A stretch of 64,000 bases of DNA from Bacillus marasmi (GTDB taxonomy: Bacteria > Bacillota > Bacilli > Bacillales > Cytobacillaceae). The notes below the pieces were generated by a model, which worked only from the letters and a program-made list of their open reading frames with translations, had not been told where the DNA came from and ran no database searches. This document shows, piece by piece, positions 1 through 8,623 of the stretch (positions are counted from its first letter, which is position 1; every line of letters starts with the position of its first letter). Both the position numbers and the translations under genes were made by a program. The DNA lies in the NCBI RefSeq assembly GCF_902168435.1, contig NZ_LR656168.1, positions 186,001 through 250,000 of the forward strand, given 5' to 3'.

Positions 1-110
1 CGATTGGCTTGCTCAGTTTTTTAGCCATTTTAAGCGCAGTTATCTTTTGGTTGATGTTTGCAATTTTTGAAAAAGAGAAGCAATCTAAGCGACTGAAGGG
101 GTCGGCATAA
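1..110 (+). CDS. C-terminal end of a membrane protein (partial)
   Basis: An open frame enters from the left edge and stops at TAA 108-110. Its visible 35 residues form one hydrophobic helix (LLSFLAILSAVIFWLMFAIF) followed by a short basic tail. This is typical of the last transmembrane segment of a transporter, for example an MFS protein, but too little is visible to name a family. It is followed by repeat copy A. Confidence 0.45.
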   Translation, partial: IGLLSFLAILSAVIFWLMFAIFEKEKQSKRLKGSA

Positions 111-149
111 AAGGGGACATCTTAATTTTTTTCAAAATTAATATTAAGA

Positions 150-621
150 AGCACTAAACTGTTCGTTATTAAAACCTTTTTATGTAGGACTATAATTAAA
201 GTTCAGTGTTGATTTTCATATAGGTATGAGAATCTAAATAAGAGTAGAATTTCCCCTTATTGTATGTAAGGGGGGCTAAATGAGCTGAAATAAGGGTAGA
301 TTTTCCGCTTAACTACTCCCCAAAAGACAAAATCAATTGATTTTTATGAAAAAACTCCCGTTATTCTAAGGGAAATATGGGTCATTTCCAAAATAAGCGT
401 AATTCCTCCGCTTATTTTCAAACACAAGGAAATCAACATTCGGATTTACAGACCTACAGGCAAAAAAAATTGCACTCAATGTGTGATCCACATTTATTTC
501 AGGGTAGTTCTATAGTAAATAGGAATAAGAAAATCGAACTATTAGGAAATTCAAAGTAGAATTTCGCATGATAGTTCGGTTTTTTGTTTAGCTGAAATAC
601 TTTTGTCCCAGCCTCCTTTTT
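150..621 (+). repeat. Dispersed ~440-bp repeat, copy A
   Basis: This stretch matches three other places in the window: 6694-7140 (copy B) and 33722-34165 (C) in inverse orientation, and 62516-62966 (D) in the same orientation. Shared blocks are AAAGTTCAGTGTTGATTTT, several AAGCGGA..TTCCGCTTA segments, and a hairpin pairing CGAACTAT with ATAGTTCG. The right end TTTTGTCCCAGCCTCC is the complement of the GAGGCTGGGACA end in copy B. No transposase is present. The short open frame inside it is not believable as a gene. Confidence 0.8.
534..586 (-). terminator. Terminator hairpin in repeat copy A
   Basis: Read on the minus strand, ACCGAACTAT pairs with ATAGTTCGAT around a longer inner loop and is followed by a T-rich stretch. 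It lies just past the stop of the small lipoprotein gene (622-855) and would end that transcript. Confidence 0.6.
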
Positions 622-855
622 TCATTGTCTGGAATTTTGTTGAATTCGAATATATTCACGCGGCAAAAAATTAATTGTTATTTGGTCAAACATTGAACCT
701 TGATTAATTTTTACATTTGATATATTCATGGTACCCTCTCGTCCCTCAGTAACCTGCATTTCCTCCGCGGTTCTCGCTTGCTTCTGATCTAAAAACCAAC
801 ACCCCGAGAATAACAAAAGAAAAATCCCTAATGCAACGCCAATTTTCCTTTTCAT
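622..855 (-). CDS. Small putative lipoprotein
   Basis: This 77-residue protein begins with a basic, strongly hydrophobic segment (MKRKIGVALGIFLLLFSGCW) ending in a Phe-Ser-Gly-Cys lipobox-like motif, so it is probably a secreted lipoprotein anchored through that cysteine. The rest is short, hydrophilic and has no motif I recognise. I chose ATG 855 because a GGTGG ribosome site lies just upstream; a longer frame to 939 has no comparable site. It is transcribed away from the mrp operon, sharing a 108-bp divergent region with it. The stop is followed at once by the terminator-bearing end of repeat A. Its function is unknown. Confidence 0.55.
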   Translation of the reverse strand: MKRKIGVALGIFLLLFSGCWFLDQKQARTAEEMQVTEGREGTMNISNVKINQGSMFDQITINFLPREYIRIQQNSRQ

Positions 856-963
856 TTTTTCACCACCCAAAATTAGGATGAGAAAAAAACGAACTAGGTA
901 TACTAAGGAAAATTGCCATTGAAACAATTGTTTTTGCAAAATGAGTAAGGAGGTTTTATCGTT

Positions 964-3366
964 TTGTCATTATTGCATGTAGCAATACTATCGCCATTAA
1001 TTTTCACAATTGTCGTACCAATTGTGTATAAATTTTTTCGCAACGTACATACAGGTTGGTTTATTTTGCCACTGCCGGTCCTCTTAACTAGTTACTTTAT
1101 AACATTTGTCTCTGTGACAAAAGACAATCGTTCAATCGGAGAGACACTATCATGGATCCCATCACTCGGTATTAATTTTACGGTGCGAGTTGATGGTCTT
1201 GGACTTTTATTTGCACTCCTCATTACAGGAATTGGTTCACTTGTTGTGCTTTACTCCATTTATTATTTAAATAAAAAAACAGAACAGTTAAACACCTTCT
1301 ATATTTATCTTTTATTATTTATGGGCGCCATGCTTGGAGTTGTTCTTTCAGATAACTTAGTTGTTCTCTATATGTTTTGGGAATTAACCAGCTTTTCTTC
1401 CTTCTTTTTAATTGGTTATTGGTATAAACGGGACAAATCACGTTTTGGAGCGCAAAAATCAATGATCATCACCGTATTAGGTGGATTGTGTATGCTTGGA
1501 GGAATTATTCTCCTGTATTTGATGACAGGCACCTTTAGCATCTCAGAAAGCATGGAATTTTTTTATCCTAATTACGTCAAGGATTCGTACTTTATACCAG
1601 CTTTAATTTTCATATTATTAGGAGCTTTTACAAAGTCTGCTCAATTTCCTTTTCATATTTGGCTTCCTGACGCCATGGAAGCTCCAACACCAGTTAGCGC
1701 CTACCTACATTCCGCTACGATGGTCAAAGCAGGAATTTATTTAGTTGCTAGATTTACTCCTTTTTTTGGAGAACATCCATTATGGTTTTGGCTCGTTTCG
1801 GGCATAGGACTACTGACACTTTTCTGGGGCTCCTTTAATGCAGTAAGACAAACTGACTTAAAGGGAATCCTCGCATATTCAACGATTAGTCAGCTAGGAA
1901 TGATCATGTCCTTACTTGGGGTAGGAGCTGCCGCTCTGAAATTTAGCGACACAAACGATAACTATTATCTCGTCGCTACAACTGCTGCAATTTTTCATTT
2001 AATTAATCATTCTACATTTAAAGGTAGTTTGTTTATGGTTGTCGGAATTGTCGACCATGAGACAGGTACACGGGATATTCGGAAACTAGGTGGTTTAATG
2101 ACGTTCATGCCAATCACTTTCACCCTTTCAATCATTGGTGCCTTTTCAATGGCAGGTTTACCTCCATTTAATGGATTTTTAAGTAAAGAGATGTTCTTTA
2201 CTGGCATGATTCGCATTCAAGATTTGCACCTTTATCATCTTCAGACATGGGGAATTTTATTTCCTAGCATTGCCTGGATTGCTAGTGTATTTACCTTTAT
2301 CTATAGCATGGTTCTTGTGTTTAAAACGTTTACTGGAAAATACCAACCTGAAAAACTGGATAAGAAGCCACATGAGGCTCCAATCGGCATGCTCATATCG
2401 CCCATTGTATTAGCTTCCTTAGTCATCATTATTTTCTTCTTTCCAGACTTATTATCCGATTCAATAATTGCTCCAGCTATTTCAGTTATTTTGCCAAATT
2501 TACTTACCGAAACCGAAGCATTTCAGGTACATATTTCTGCATGGCACGGCTTTACGGTTGAACTATTCATGACAATAGGTGTTTTATTATTAGGCACTTT
2601 TCTCTTCCTTACCAGGGAAAAATGGAAACATGTCTATACAATCTTTCCTGACAGATTTTTCAGTACCGTTTATGATGAGACATTAAAAATTGCGCAAAAT
2701 GGTTCAAAGAGACTAACAAAACTTTATATGAACGGCTCCATCCGTTCCTACCTACTCTATATTTTTGCCTTTTTTATTGCTATTTTGGCTGCAACAATGG
2801 TAGTAAAGGAAGGCTTTAAGCTAGAGTTAGATAATTTAGCGGAGATTGGAATTTGGGAAGTGATTCTTTCTATAATCATTGTCATCGGAAGCATCACCGC
2901 TCTATTTGTTAAATCTCGGATGACTTCAATTATTTTATTAGGTGCCGTCGGGTATACTGTGTCACTGTTTTATGTACTTTTCCGCGCTCCTGATCTGGCC
3001 TTAACACAACTTGTAATTGAAACAGTGTCCGTAGCTTTATTTTTACTTTGCTTTTACCATTTACCTAAAAAGAAGAATGAGGAAAGAATTCGTTTTAAAA
3101 TACCAAATTTAGTGATTTCAATTGGTGTTGGAGTTATTGTCACACTGATAGCAATTTCGGCACATAGCACGAAACTCTATGATTCAATAGCTCATTATTA
3201 TGTTGAAAATACCTATATCGAAGCGGCCGGAAAAAACATGGTTAACGTAATTCTTGTTGATTTTCGAGGATTTGATACGATGTTTGAAATTACTGTGCTT
3301 GCGATTGCGGCAATTGGTATCTTCACCATGATTAAGCTTCGCCTTTCGGGGAGGGAAGAACATTGA
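964..3366 (+). CDS. mrpA: Mrp Na+/H+ antiporter subunit A
   Basis: Large subunit of the multi-subunit Mrp (Sha/Mnh) cation/proton antiporter, which exports Na+ in exchange for H+ and supports alkaline pH and salt tolerance. The 800-residue protein is almost wholly transmembrane. The proton-channel domain related to complex I NuoL carries FPFHIWLPDAMEAPTP followed by SAYLHSATMVKAG near residues 230-260. The C-terminal quarter holds the extra MrpA/MbhD-like domain (FRAPDLALTQLVIETVS). The start is TTG, supported by TAAGGAGG at 947-954. It is the first gene of a complete seven-gene operon and overlaps mrpB by 4 bp. Family assignment is firm. Confidence 0.96.
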   Translation: MSLLHVAILSPLIFTIVVPIVYKFFRNVHTGWFILPLPVLLTSYFITFVSVTKDNRSIGETLSWIPSLGINFTVRVDGLGLLFALLITGIGSLVVLYSIYYLNKKTEQLNTFYIYLLLFMGAMLGVVLSDNLVVLYMFWELTSFSSFFLIGYWYKRDKSRFGAQKSMIITVLGGLCMLGGIILLYLMTGTFSISESMEFFYPNYVKDSYFIPALIFILLGAFTKSAQFPFHIWLPDAMEAPTPVSAYLHSATMVKAGIYLVARFTPFFGEHPLWFWLVSGIGLLTLFWGSFNAVRQTDLKGILAYSTISQLGMIMSLLGVGAAALKFSDTNDNYYLVATTAAIFHLINHSTFKGSLFMVVGIVDHETGTRDIRKLGGLMTFMPITFTLSIIGAFSMAGLPPFNGFLSKEMFFTGMIRIQDLHLYHLQTWGILFPSIAWIASVFTFIYSMVLVFKTFTGKYQPEKLDKKPHEAPIGMLISPIVLASLVIIIFFFPDLLSDSIIAPAISVILPNLLTETEAFQVHISAWHGFTVELFMTIGVLLLGTFLFLTREKWKHVYTIFPDRFFSTVYDETLKIAQNGSKRLTKLYMNGSIRSYLLYIFAFFIAILAATMVVKEGFKLELDNLAEIGIWEVILSIIIVIGSITALFVKSRMTSIILLGAVGYTVSLFYVLFRAPDLALTQLVIETVSVALFLLCFYHLPKKKNEERIRFKIPNLVISIGVGVIVTLIAISAHSTKLYDSIAHYYVENTYIEAAGKNMVNVILVDFRGFDTMFEITVLAIAAIGIFTMIKLRLSGREEH

Positions 3367-3791
3367 GCACACAAGAAAACGATATGATCCTGCAAGTCTG
3401 TACAAAGGTTTGCTTGTTTATTATTATTTTATTTTCAGTTCATTCTTTCTTCGCTGGACATTACGAACCTGGTGGAGGCTTTATTGGTGGTCTTATGACA
3501 TCAGGAGCTCTCGTGTTGCTATTAATTGCTTACGATATGAAAACACTTAAAAATATTTTACCGATCGATTTTAAATACCTTATTGCAGTAGGTTTATTAT
3601 TCGCAGTAGGAACGGCTGCAGCTTCGTTATTTTTTAACGTCCCGTTTTTAACCCATGCATTTGGTGATGTTCAAATACCAATTTTAGGAGAAACAGCACT
3701 GCATACTGCCACATTATTTGATTTAGGAGTTTATTTGGTTGTTATCGGTGTAACGATGACCATTATTCAAACGATAGGGGAGGACGAATAA
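3363..3791 (+). CDS. mrpB: Mrp antiporter subunit B
   Basis: A 142-residue membrane protein with four predicted helices, matching MrpB in length and in the motif HSFFAGHYEPGGGFIGGL near the N-terminus. It is a required part of the Mrp Na+/H+ antiporter complex, probably packing against the C-terminal region of MrpA. The start is TTG, overlapping the end of mrpA (translational coupling), with GGGGAGGGAAGA inside mrpA as the ribosome site. Its stop overlaps the ATG of mrpC by one base. Confidence 0.95.
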   Translation: MSTQENDMILQVCTKVCLFIIILFSVHSFFAGHYEPGGGFIGGLMTSGALVLLLIAYDMKTLKNILPIDFKYLIAVGLLFAVGTAAASLFFNVPFLTHAFGDVQIPILGETALHTATLFDLGVYLVVIGVTMTIIQTIGEDE

Positions 3792-4132
3792 TGGAAATAT
3801 TAATGGCATTTGTCATTGGAATGTTATTTATGTCAGCAACCTATTTAATGCTTTCTAAAAGCCTACTTCGAATCATCGTTGGTACAGGACTTTTAAGCCA
3901 TGGAGCCCACTTATTAATTTTAACAATGGGAAAAGTAAAACGAGGAGCTGCTCCTTTACTCGGTGAAAAAGCTTCTTCTTACTCTGATCCAATACCTCAA
4001 GCATTAATCTTAACAGCCATTGTGATTAGCTTTGGGGTAACGGCCTTTTTCCTTGTTCTTGCCTACCGAACCTATCAAGAGCTTGGGACTGATAATACTG
4101 AGAAATTGAGAGGAACAGAAGGAAATGATTAA
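3791..4132 (+). CDS. mrpC: Mrp antiporter subunit C
   Basis: A 113-residue protein with three hydrophobic helices, homologous to NuoK of complex I and MrpC of the Mrp antiporter. The motifs SHGAHLLIL and DPIPQALILTAIVI are characteristic of this family. It belongs to the Mrp complex in the cytoplasmic membrane. It starts one base before the mrpB stop and overlaps mrpD by 8 bp, so translation is tightly coupled. Confidence 0.95.
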   Translation: MEILMAFVIGMLFMSATYLMLSKSLLRIIVGTGLLSHGAHLLILTMGKVKRGAAPLLGEKASSYSDPIPQALILTAIVISFGVTAFFLVLAYRTYQELGTDNTEKLRGTEGND

Positions 4133-5606
4133 TTTTTTAATTCTGCCAATACTTGTCCCAATCTTAACGGGAATCCTTTTGCTCTTTCTACCGCGTCATA
4201 TATATTTACAGCGTTGGATTTCCGCCATATCTACCTTTGGAACCGTTATGGTTGCAGCTAGTCTAGTCCAAAAAGTTTATCAAGACGGAATTCAAACACT
4301 TGATGTTAGCAGCTGGGAGGCTCCTTTTGGAATCACACTTGTCTCTGACATGCTGTCTGCGACACTTGTATTAACTACAAGCATCATTGCTTTTTTATGT
4401 ATTCTCTACTCATGCTTCAGCATTGGGGAAGCACGTGAAAGATTTTACTATTATCCTATCGTTCAATTTTTAGTCGTTGGGGTCAATGGGGCTTTCACAA
4501 CAGGAGACATTTTTAACCTATTCGTTTTCTTTGAAGTCATGCTCATGTCTTCCTACGTTTTACTTGTACACGGCGGTACAAAAATACAATTACGAGAATC
4601 GATTAAATATATTCTTGTTAATGTTATTTCATCCGCTCTCTTCGTGATTACTGTTGCTTATTTATATTCAGTTGTTGGTTCACTAAATATGGCCCATATA
4701 TCTGAACGAATCAGTGAGGTTGAACAAAATGGCATTTTAACCGTCATTGCCATTCTATTTTTGATTGTGTTTGGATTAAAGGGAGCAATTTTCCCTTTGT
4801 ATTTCTGGCTTCCAGGCTCCTATTATGCACCACCAACCCCAATTATGGCATTATTTGGAGCTCTGCTAACCAAAGTTGGCGTGTATTCTATTATGAGAAC
4901 CTACAGTCTCTTCTTTTACCATGACTATGAATATACATATGGAATACTAATTTTCCTTTCACTGTTGACAATTATATTAGGAGTTATTGGTGCAATTGCC
5001 TATATGGATTTAAAGAAGATTATCATTTATAACATAATCGCAGCTATTGGTGTAATATTATTTGGCTTTGCTGTTATGTCATTGGATTCTGTTGCTGGAA
5101 GTGTATATTATATCGTTCACGATATGATAATCAAAGCCGCGTTGTTTCTAATAATCGGGATCATGATAAAGATTACGGGTACAAGCAATTTAAAGAAGAT
5201 GAGCGGTTTAATTAAACGTTATCCAGGACTAGCTTGGACATTTTTCCTCGCAGCCGTATCTCTAGCAGGAATACCACCCCTTAGTGGCTTCTTCGGTAAA
5301 CTGTTGATTATTAGAGGGGGTTTTACTGAAGGGTTCAATGTTGGGGCTGAAATTGTTCTTTTTTCCAGCTTATTAATCCTATTTAGTGTTATGAAAATTT
5401 TTATTTATGGTTTTTGGGGTGAGCCTCGCAGCTATCCTGAAGATGAAAAAACTCCTGTCAAATCCCTGTTAATAGCTCCTGTTATATTAGTAATTATATC
5501 TATTTTGATGGGAGTTGGGTCTGAAGCCATTTTTCCGTATATTTCATTGGCTGTGGAAACATTATTAAATCCTGACATCTATATTGATGCCGTGTTAAAG
5601 GAGTAG
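4125..5606 (+). CDS. mrpD: Mrp antiporter subunit D
   Basis: A 493-residue polytopic protein of the NuoM/NuoN/MrpD proton-channel family. It shows the conserved FPLYFWLPGSYYAPPTPIMA block and the following LLTKVGVYSIMR, which carries the family's key lysine. With MrpA it is thought to form the ion-translocating path of the antiporter. ATG 4125 lies within the end of mrpC, and mrpE starts 5 bp after its stop. Confidence 0.95.
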   Translation: MINFLILPILVPILTGILLLFLPRHIYLQRWISAISTFGTVMVAASLVQKVYQDGIQTLDVSSWEAPFGITLVSDMLSATLVLTTSIIAFLCILYSCFSIGEARERFYYYPIVQFLVVGVNGAFTTGDIFNLFVFFEVMLMSSYVLLVHGGTKIQLRESIKYILVNVISSALFVITVAYLYSVVGSLNMAHISERISEVEQNGILTVIAILFLIVFGLKGAIFPLYFWLPGSYYAPPTPIMALFGALLTKVGVYSIMRTYSLFFYHDYEYTYGILIFLSLLTIILGVIGAIAYMDLKKIIIYNIIAAIGVILFGFAVMSLDSVAGSVYYIVHDMIIKAALFLIIGIMIKITGTSNLKKMSGLIKRYPGLAWTFFLAAVSLAGIPPLSGFFGKLLIIRGGFTEGFNVGAEIVLFSSLLILFSVMKIFIYGFWGEPRSYPEDEKTPVKSLLIAPVILVIISILMGVGSEAIFPYISLAVETLLNPDIYIDAVLKE

Positions 5607-5611
5607 TGTAG

Positions 5612-6088
5612 ATGGCATTTCAAATATTATTGAACCTATGTATGGCTATTATTTGGATGTTGTTTAAAAATTCCTATCAGCCTATGGATTTTTTTGTTGG
5701 TTATATGACAGGGTTGATCATAATATTTATTTTTAGACGTTTTTTTGATTCTCGATTTTACATATACAGAATTTTAGCGATTGTTCACCTACTACTAGTT
5801 TTTATAAGAGAGGTATTGCTCTCCAATATCGCTGTGCTAAAAATTGTCTTAGCTCCTAAGCTTGATATGAAACCAGGAATTTTCGCCCTACCAATTGGAA
5901 TAACAAAAGATTGGGAAATCTACATTTTATCCTGTTTGATTACATTAACACCTGGGACGCTTGTTATGAAGGTGTCAAACGATCAAAAGACCTTATATAT
6001 TCACGCTATGGATATTCCGGATATCGAGGAGTCCATTAACGGAATTAAAAACGGATTTGAAAGACTAATTAGGGATGTGAGCCGATAA
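5612..6088 (+). CDS. mrpE: Mrp antiporter subunit E
   Basis: A 158-residue protein with about three N-terminal helices followed by a cytoplasmic domain. It shows the MrpE features LNLCMAIIWMLF, PGIFALPIGI and ITLTPGTL. MrpE is needed for assembly or full activity of the Mrp complex, although it is not part of the complex I-like core. The ribosome site GGAG overlaps the end of mrpD, and its stop overlaps the start of mrpF. Confidence 0.94.
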   Translation: MAFQILLNLCMAIIWMLFKNSYQPMDFFVGYMTGLIIIFIFRRFFDSRFYIYRILAIVHLLLVFIREVLLSNIAVLKIVLAPKLDMKPGIFALPIGITKDWEIYILSCLITLTPGTLVMKVSNDQKTLYIHAMDIPDIEESINGIKNGFERLIRDVSR

Positions 6089-6369
6089 TGCTAGAAAATA
6101 TAGTCGTGATTACGCTATTCACCATTGCTTGTTCTATGGTCTTACTAATCTACAGGGTAATAAAAGGACCAAGCACACCAGATCGAGTCATAGCTTTAGA
6201 TGCAATTGGTATTAATCTTGTTGCATTTATCGCTCTAATATCAATCGAATTAAAAACAAGCGCCTTTCTAGACATTACGTTATTAATTGGAATTCTTGCT
6301 TTTATTGGCACAGTTACCTTTGCAAAATATCTTGAAAAAGGGGTAATCATAGACCATGACAGAGATTAG
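6088..6369 (+). CDS. mrpF: Mrp antiporter subunit F
   Basis: A 93-residue protein with three transmembrane helices. The pattern RVIKGPSTPDRVIALDAIGIN is typical of MrpF, and the conserved aspartates within or beside the helices are thought to matter for ion movement. It overlaps mrpE by 1 bp and mrpG by 14 bp. Confidence 0.94.
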   Translation: MLENIVVITLFTIACSMVLLIYRVIKGPSTPDRVIALDAIGINLVAFIALISIELKTSAFLDITLLIGILAFIGTVTFAKYLEKGVIIDHDRD

Positions 6370-6709
6370 CCATTCTATCATCATCCTTTTCATTATTATC
6401 GGAGCCTTTTTAAACCTTGCTGCCGCTTACGGGGTTGTGAGACTTCCTGATGTCTATACTCGCAACCACGCTGCGTCAAAAGCAACAACCCTTGGAGTGG
6501 TGTTCCTATTATTAGCGACATTTTTATTCTTTTACATTGAAATGAACCTATTTCAATCAAGGTTAATCCTAACCATTGTATTTATTTTTCTAACCTCACC
6601 TGTCTCAGGTCATCTCATAAACAGAGCTGCATATAATTCCGGAGTAAAACTCTGGGACAAAAGTGTTCGGGATGATCTTGATGTAACAAAAAAAGAGGCT
6701 GGGACATAA
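6356..6709 (+). CDS. mrpG: Mrp antiporter subunit G
   Basis: A 117-residue protein with three helices and the MrpG signature RLPDVYTRNHAASKATTLGV. It completes the Mrp operon. An oddity visible in the DNA is that the last codons (KKEAGT and stop) are spelled by AAAAAAGAGGCTGGGACATAA, the end sequence of dispersed repeat B. The repeat therefore provides the natural C-terminus and stop codon. The operon terminator lies inside that repeat. Confidence 0.94.
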   Translation: MTEISHSIIILFIIIGAFLNLAAAYGVVRLPDVYTRNHAASKATTLGVVFLLLATFLFFYIEMNLFQSRLILTIVFIFLTSPVSGHLINRAAYNSGVKLWDKSVRDDLDVTKKEAGT

Positions 6710-7140
6710 GTTTTTCAGCTAAACAAAAAACCGAACTATCATGTGAAATTCTCACTTAGAATTTCCTAATAGTTCGGTTTTTTTAAATAGGCACTACCTT
6801 GAAATAACTGTGTGCTAATTTTTTTGCACGTGAGTCTGTTAATCCAAATGTTGATTTACTTGTGTTTAAAAATAAGCGGAAGAATTCCGCTTATTATGGG
6901 AAATACCCATATTTCCCTATAAATAACAGGAGTTTTTCCCCTTATTTCATAAAAATCACTGTATTTTGTCTTTTTGAGAGCAGTTAAGCGGAATTTCTCC
7001 TCTTATTTCAGATCAATTAGCCGCCCTAACATACAATAACGGGAAATTCTCCGCTTATTTTTTCTCATACCTTCATGAAAATCACCAATGAACTTTAATA
7101 TTGTCTTCCATAAAATCATTTAGTTCTGTCCCGGCTCCTT
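6694..7140 (-). repeat. Dispersed ~440-bp repeat, copy B
   Basis: Same family as copies A, C and D, in inverse orientation to A and D. Its ends GAGGCTGGGACA and TGTCCCGGCTCC are near-perfect terminal inverted repeats, which suggests a non-autonomous, MITE-like element. The interior holds repeated AAGCGGA/TTCCGCTT blocks. No gene is visible in 6710-7194. Confidence 0.82.
6727..6787 (+). terminator. Terminator of the mrp operon, within repeat B
   Basis: AACCGAACTATC pairs with the TAATAGTTCGGTT arm around an AT-rich inner stem (AAATTC/GAATTT) and is followed by a run of T. It lies 20 bp after the mrpG stop in the orientation needed to end the mrp transcript. Confidence 0.75.
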
Positions 7141-7194
7141 TTTGATTATTTAATACGGGACAATGTCTAGTCAAAAACCTAAACGTAAGCAACA

Positions 7195-8364
7195 CTACAT
7201 TGATAGACTCTGACTATTATCAACTTGCCCCTTTTTCCTGGTTCCAAAAAATACTTTTAATAACGGAGGAGTGACAAGCGTCGTAACGATGACGACAATT
7301 ATCATTGCCGTGAAATATTCCGTCGGCAACAGTCCGCTTTCTAAGCCCATCGCAGCTAATATTAATGCAACCTCTCCCCTTGAAATCATTCCGGCCCCAA
7401 TACCCATTGATGATTTTGTATTAAATCCGGAAATCCGGGCACCAATTCCAGAGCCAATAAACTTAGATAAGATGGCGAGAACTGAGAAAATTGTAATAAA
7501 TCCTACCTGGTTACCTATTCCCTCAAAAGACACAGCTAACCCAATACTTACGAAGAAGAAGGGTACAAAAACCCCATTGGCAATAGGCTCAATTTTATGC
7601 TCAATTTCTTCTTTAAATTTCGTTTGAGCAATGGCGATACCTGCAACGAACGTACCAATGATTCCAGCAACACCGAATGACTCTGCAAAATACGCAAACC
7701 CAAAACATACTATTAATGCTGCACTTAATATAGTCTCGGTAACTTTAAACCTAGAAAACAATTGGATAAATCTAGGTACTAACCATTTTGAAGCTAAAAT
7801 AATAATAACAAAGAACAATATTTTCTTTCCTATGAGCAAAGCAAGATTCGTATCAGATCCAGCGAATAAACTCATCGCAATCGCAATTAAAATGACAACA
7901 ATAATATCATCAAGCACGGCTGCACCTAATAATGCAGAACCTTCTTTACTATTTAACCAACCAAGTTCCCTTAAGGTTTGAACCGAGATGCTAACCGAAG
8001 TTGCCGATAATAATAAGCCGATAAAAATCGCTTCTTGGTTCGATAAGTCATAAATTTGTGCACCAAAATAACCTAATACGATAGGTGCAATAATCCCACC
8101 GACAGCAACAAGAATAGCTGCATTTTTGTTCTGATTTAAATCCTTCATGTTTGTTTCTAACCCTGCTAAAAACATTAACAGTAACACACCAATTTCACTA
8201 AAAACATCAAGAACTTCTGTATCATGCACCCATCCAAGAAGTGCAGGGCCCAACAAAATCCCAACGATAATTTTACCTAATACCGATGGCTGCCCGAGTC
8301 GAATACTTAACTGACCCGCAATTTTCGTCGCAAGTAAAATAATTACTATTTGTAAAATAAACAT
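7195..8364 (-). CDS. CPA2-family cation/proton antiporter
   Basis: A 389-residue membrane protein of the monovalent cation:proton antiporter-2 family (KefB/GerN/NapA type). It has about 12 helices, the N-terminal SIRLGQPSVLGKIIVGILLGP block, the AGLETN segment and a central LLGAAVLDDIIVVI carrying the Asp-Asp pair expected at the ion site. It lacks a C-terminal TrkA-N domain, so it resembles GerN-type proteins more than full-length Kef channels. It probably exchanges Na+ or K+ for protons across the cytoplasmic membrane. ATG 8364 has TTGGAGGT upstream. The leader contains a strong terminator-like hairpin (8389-8446), suggesting attenuation. Confidence 0.88.
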   Translation of the reverse strand: MFILQIVIILLATKIAGQLSIRLGQPSVLGKIIVGILLGPALLGWVHDTEVLDVFSEIGVLLLMFLAGLETNMKDLNQNKNAAILVAVGGIIAPIVLGYFGAQIYDLSNQEAIFIGLLLSATSVSISVQTLRELGWLNSKEGSALLGAAVLDDIIVVILIAIAMSLFAGSDTNLALLIGKKILFFVIIILASKWLVPRFIQLFSRFKVTETILSAALIVCFGFAYFAESFGVAGIIGTFVAGIAIAQTKFKEEIEHKIEPIANGVFVPFFFVSIGLAVSFEGIGNQVGFITIFSVLAILSKFIGSGIGARISGFNTKSSMGIGAGMISRGEVALILAAMGLESGLLPTEYFTAMIIVVIVTTLVTPPLLKVFFGTRKKGQVDNSQSLSM

Positions 8365-8388
8365 CGATTACCTCCAAATAAATTGTTT

Positions 8389-8446
8389 AAAAAATACAAA
8401 AGGAGCCCGTCACCAAGGGCATACTTCCCCCTTGGTGACAGGCTCC
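8389..8446 (-). terminator. Leader terminator/attenuator upstream of the antiporter
   Basis: On the minus strand GGAGCC-T-GTCACCAAGGG pairs with CCCTTGGTGAC-G-GGCTCC, an 18-bp stem with one mismatch, followed by TTTTGTATTTTTT. It ends about 25 nt before the antiporter start codon and starts about 35 nt after a likely transcription start. No gene on this strand lies upstream that it could serve, so I read it as a regulatory attenuator in the 5' leader. Confidence 0.6.
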
Positions 8447-8486
8447 TCCAAAAAAACTGTATTTAATTTTATAGTCATTAATAATA

Positions 8487-8492
8487 ATTATA
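8487..8492 (-). promoter_or_regulatory. Possible -10 element for the antiporter leader
   Basis: TATAAT on the minus strand, preceded by an AT-rich stretch with only a weak -35. Start of transcription near 8480 would give a leader of about 115 nt containing the attenuator hairpin. Confidence 0.4.
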
Positions 8493-8623
8493 CAATAAAT
8501 TCTACGAAAAAGACAGGAAAAAAGGTTAATTGGTAAGAATTACTTATAGTAGTGCATTTAGTTTCTTTTTCTTTCGTGAACCGATAAGATTAAGAAGGAA
8601 CTTATGATAAAGGAGCGAATTCA

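Noticed and set aside
377-559. 60-residue open frame in repeat A
   Set aside because: It lies in a dispersed repeat, lacks a ribosome site and is not kept open in copies B-D.
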